Assembly: GCF_026891095.1 (NCBI RefSeq) | Contig: NZ_JAPTNL010000017.1 | Span: forward strand, 1 to 64,000 | Reading direction: 5' to 3' | DNA from: Roseovarius salincola | Lineage (GTDB): Bacteria > Pseudomonadota > Alphaproteobacteria > Rhodobacterales > Rhodobacteraceae | Length of the DNA: 64,000 nt | In this document: piece after piece, positions 62,566-64,000 of the stretch | Numbering within the stretch: position 1 is the stretch's first letter | Layout of the letters: each line of letters starts with the position of its first letter | The notes under the pieces: generated by a model | What the model was told of the DNA's origin: nothing | Database searches by the model: none | What the model saw: only the letters and a program-made list of their open reading frames with translations | Position numbers and translations under genes: made by a program

Positions 62566-63345
62566 TCAATCGCCCTTGGCGAAAGCCGCGCAGGGGTCTT
62601 CGCGTTCGACCATCGGGGCCGACAGCACCTCGTCGAAGCCGCCATCCAGCGCCCGCCCGTCCTCGGTCTGCCCGATCACCCTGATCTCAAGACCGGGCGC
62701 GACGCGCGCAAGATAAGACGGCACACCCCAGTCGCGCCGCGCATGGCCATTGCCGGTGATCACCGCCACCGGCCCGCCCGTGGCCTCGATGGCGCGCATC
62801 ACGCCATGCGCCAGTTCCGCATCGCGCAGGCGCTGCACCGCCACCATGCCCGGCAGCATCGCCTCGGGCAGGGCGTCGCAATGGGCCTCCATCTGCAAGG
62901 CCTCCCGTGCCGCCTGCTCTTGCTCGGGCAGCGGGTCGGTCAGCCCGTAAGCCGCGCCATCGCCCGAGAAAACCACGCCAGGACCGTCCTCGAACACCTT
63001 GCGCGCCGCTTCGCGCGGCACCTGCGCGCCAAAGATGCGCGCCTCGGGCGCGGCGGTGAAGATCGGGTGATAAAGCGCGAAATCCGGCCAGCCCGAACCT
63101 TCCCAGTCAAGCGCCTCGGCAAGTGCCGCGCGGTCATTCCGGTTGCCGGGCGTCACTGCCTCGGCCTGCGCCGGGGTCAGCATCTCGAAGACCAGCGCCC
63201 TTGGCGCGAAGGCGGCGACCATCTTAGCCTGCACCTCGTGATGGGCGGGGTTGTCATGCACCTCGCCCAGGATCAGCACGTCCTGGGCCAGGGCGGCAGC
63301 GGAAGGAAGGCAAAGCGCCAGCGCGGCGGCGAACAGGGTTTTCAT
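62566..63345 (-). CDS. ChaN-like (haem-binding) family protein
   Basis: 259 residues with a signal peptide (MKTLFAAALALCLPSAAALA). The domain contains VLILGEVHDNPAHHEVQ, which carries the His and Glu residues of ChaN-type proteins that bind haem at a dimer interface, and VITGNGHARRDWGVPSYLAR. It may take part in periplasmic haem or iron handling. There is no lipobox. It overlaps the rpoH-type gene stop by four bases. Confidence 0.87.
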   Translation of the reverse strand: MKTLFAAALALCLPSAAALAQDVLILGEVHDNPAHHEVQAKMVAAFAPRALVFEMLTPAQAEAVTPGNRNDRAALAEALDWEGSGWPDFALYHPIFTAAPEARIFGAQVPREAARKVFEDGPGVVFSGDGAAYGLTDPLPEQEQAAREALQMEAHCDALPEAMLPGMVAVQRLRDAELAHGVMRAIEATGGPVAVITGNGHARRDWGVPSYLARVAPGLEIRVIGQTEDGRALDGGFDEVLSAPMVEREDPCAAFAKGD

Positions 63346-64000
63346 GCCAGCAGGCTTTGCACCTCCGCGCCATGGCGTTCAAGATGCTTTCGCATCTTCT
63401 GGAACGCCGCCGCTTCCAGCTGGCGCACCCGCTCCTTGGACAGACTCAGCTCCTGGCCCAGGCTTTCCAGCGTTCGCGGCGCGTCGCGCAGCTTGCGTTC
63501 GCGCACGATGAAGCGCTCGCGCTCATTGAGGATCTGCATCGCCTCGCGCAGCCAGTCGCGCAAGGCGCCAAGGTCGTGATCGCGCTCGACCAGCTCGTCG
63601 CCGCGCGGCCCTCCGTCCTCGATCGTGTCGATCCACTCGCGGCCCTCATCCTCCGAGGATTGCGTCGCATTCAGCGAAAAATCACTGCCCGACAGCCGCC
63701 CTTCCATCATCTCGACATCGCGCAGCGGCACACCCACTTCGCGCGCGATCGTCTCGCGCAACTGGTGCCCGTCCAGCTCCTCGCCCCGCGCCATCGCCTC
63801 GCGCTCGATGCGGGCCTGCACCCGGCGCATGTTGAAGAACAGCGATTTCTGGCTGCTGGTGGATCCGGTGCGCACCATCGACCAGTTGCGCATCACGTAA
63901 TCCTGGATGCTGGCCTTGATCCACCAGACCGCATAGGTCGAAAACCTGACGCCACGGTCCGGGTCGAACTTGTCGGCGGCCTTCATAAGGCCCAGCCCGG
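63342..64000 (-). CDS. rpoH2: RpoHII-type heat-shock sigma factor, C-terminal 219 codons (cut by window edge)
   Basis: The visible part begins in region 2 (GLGLMKAADKFDPDRGVRFS, TYAVWWIKASIQDYVMRNWS) and continues through an RpoH box (SQKSLFFNMRRVQARI), the alphaproteobacterial RpoHII-type region and region 4 (LSLSKERVRQLEAAAFQKMR). In this group RpoHII serves singlet-oxygen and oxidative-stress responses. Its start lies beyond base 64000. It differs from the sigma factor at 3809, which lacks the RpoH box. Confidence 0.93.
   Translation of the reverse strand, partial: GLGLMKAADKFDPDRGVRFSTYAVWWIKASIQDYVMRNWSMVRTGSTSSQKSLFFNMRRVQARIEREAMARGEELDGHQLRETIAREVGVPLRDVEMMEGRLSGSDFSLNATQSSEDEGREWIDTIEDGGPRGDELVERDHDLGALRDWLREAMQILNERERFIVRERKLRDAPRTLESLGQELSLSKERVRQLEAAAFQKMRKHLERHGAEVQSLLA

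Noticed and set aside
1..64000. tRNA, rRNA, CRISPR arrays and prophage structural genes
   Set aside because: None was recognised on reading both strands. A tRNA scan and a repeat scan would be decisive and were not run.

Overview
The window is a stretch of chromosome from a GC-rich alphaproteobacterium, most probably of the Rhodobacteraceae (Roseobacter/Rhodobacter type). The pointers are the gene order rsfS-rlmH-gpmI-envC-ctpA with rppH nearby, an RpoHII-type sigma factor, FnrL-type boxes (TTGAT-N4-ATCAA), DUF2794 and DUF465 proteins, Hint-domain proteins, and a choline/betaine locus with betICBA and choXWV. About 59 protein genes are supported. No rRNA, tRNA or CRISPR array was seen, and most genes are tightly packed with 1-14 base overlaps.

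Region by region. Bases 1-709 are mobile-element debris: the end of an IS3-like insertion sequence and a decayed tyrosine-recombinase tail. Bases 710-3729 (minus) are an overlapping iron-sulfur operon: a MarR regulator with a C-terminal cysteine cluster, an Mrp ATPase fused to DUF971, and a NifU protein with two extra domains. It is divergent from an RpoH-like sigma factor at 3809. Then come a PagL-like outer-membrane barrel, a DEAD-box helicase, a truncated TetR remnant, a DUF4105 membrane protein, a rhodanese and a small conserved protein. Two adjacent Hint-domain proteins (10352-13056, minus) follow, then dapE-GNAT-DUF2064, rnr, a MltB-type lytic transglycosylase and an EamA transporter.

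Bases 20393-30714 form the osmoprotectant locus. On the minus strand are a peptide-type binding protein and choXWV. On the plus strand are betI, betC (choline sulfatase), betB and betA. A BetI-like palindrome lies between the two halves. Together they take up choline, release it from choline-O-sulfate and oxidise it to glycine betaine. A DUF465 gene under an FnrL-type box and a ScfR-type regulator follow.

Bases 32642-43110 (minus) carry rppH, an orphan PotD-like binding protein, a ClC protein with altered filter motifs, ctpA, envC, gpmI, rlmH, rsfS and a MscS channel. Bases 43210-57688 are mostly plus-strand metabolic and house-keeping genes: a deacetylase, an MFS transporter, asd, a MuiA-like protein, carbonic anhydrase (minus), an M17 aminopeptidase, an NlpC/P60 hydrolase, an agmatinase-family enzyme, glutathione-dependent formaldehyde dehydrogenase, YghU and a NYN-domain protein. 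Bases 57701-64000 (minus) carry an M3 peptidase, a membrane-anchored MoeB-like enzyme, dut, coaBC, a ChaN-like protein and the 3' part of an RpoHII-type sigma gene.

The most interesting signals are the multidomain NifU/Mrp/Cys-MarR operon, the tandem Hint pair in which one copy has lost both catalytic residues, a dispersed intergenic repeat in four copies (one inverted inside the bet operon), two FnrL-type boxes with identical spacers at matching promoter geometry, the membrane-anchored MoeB, and the ClC protein lacking the gating glutamate.
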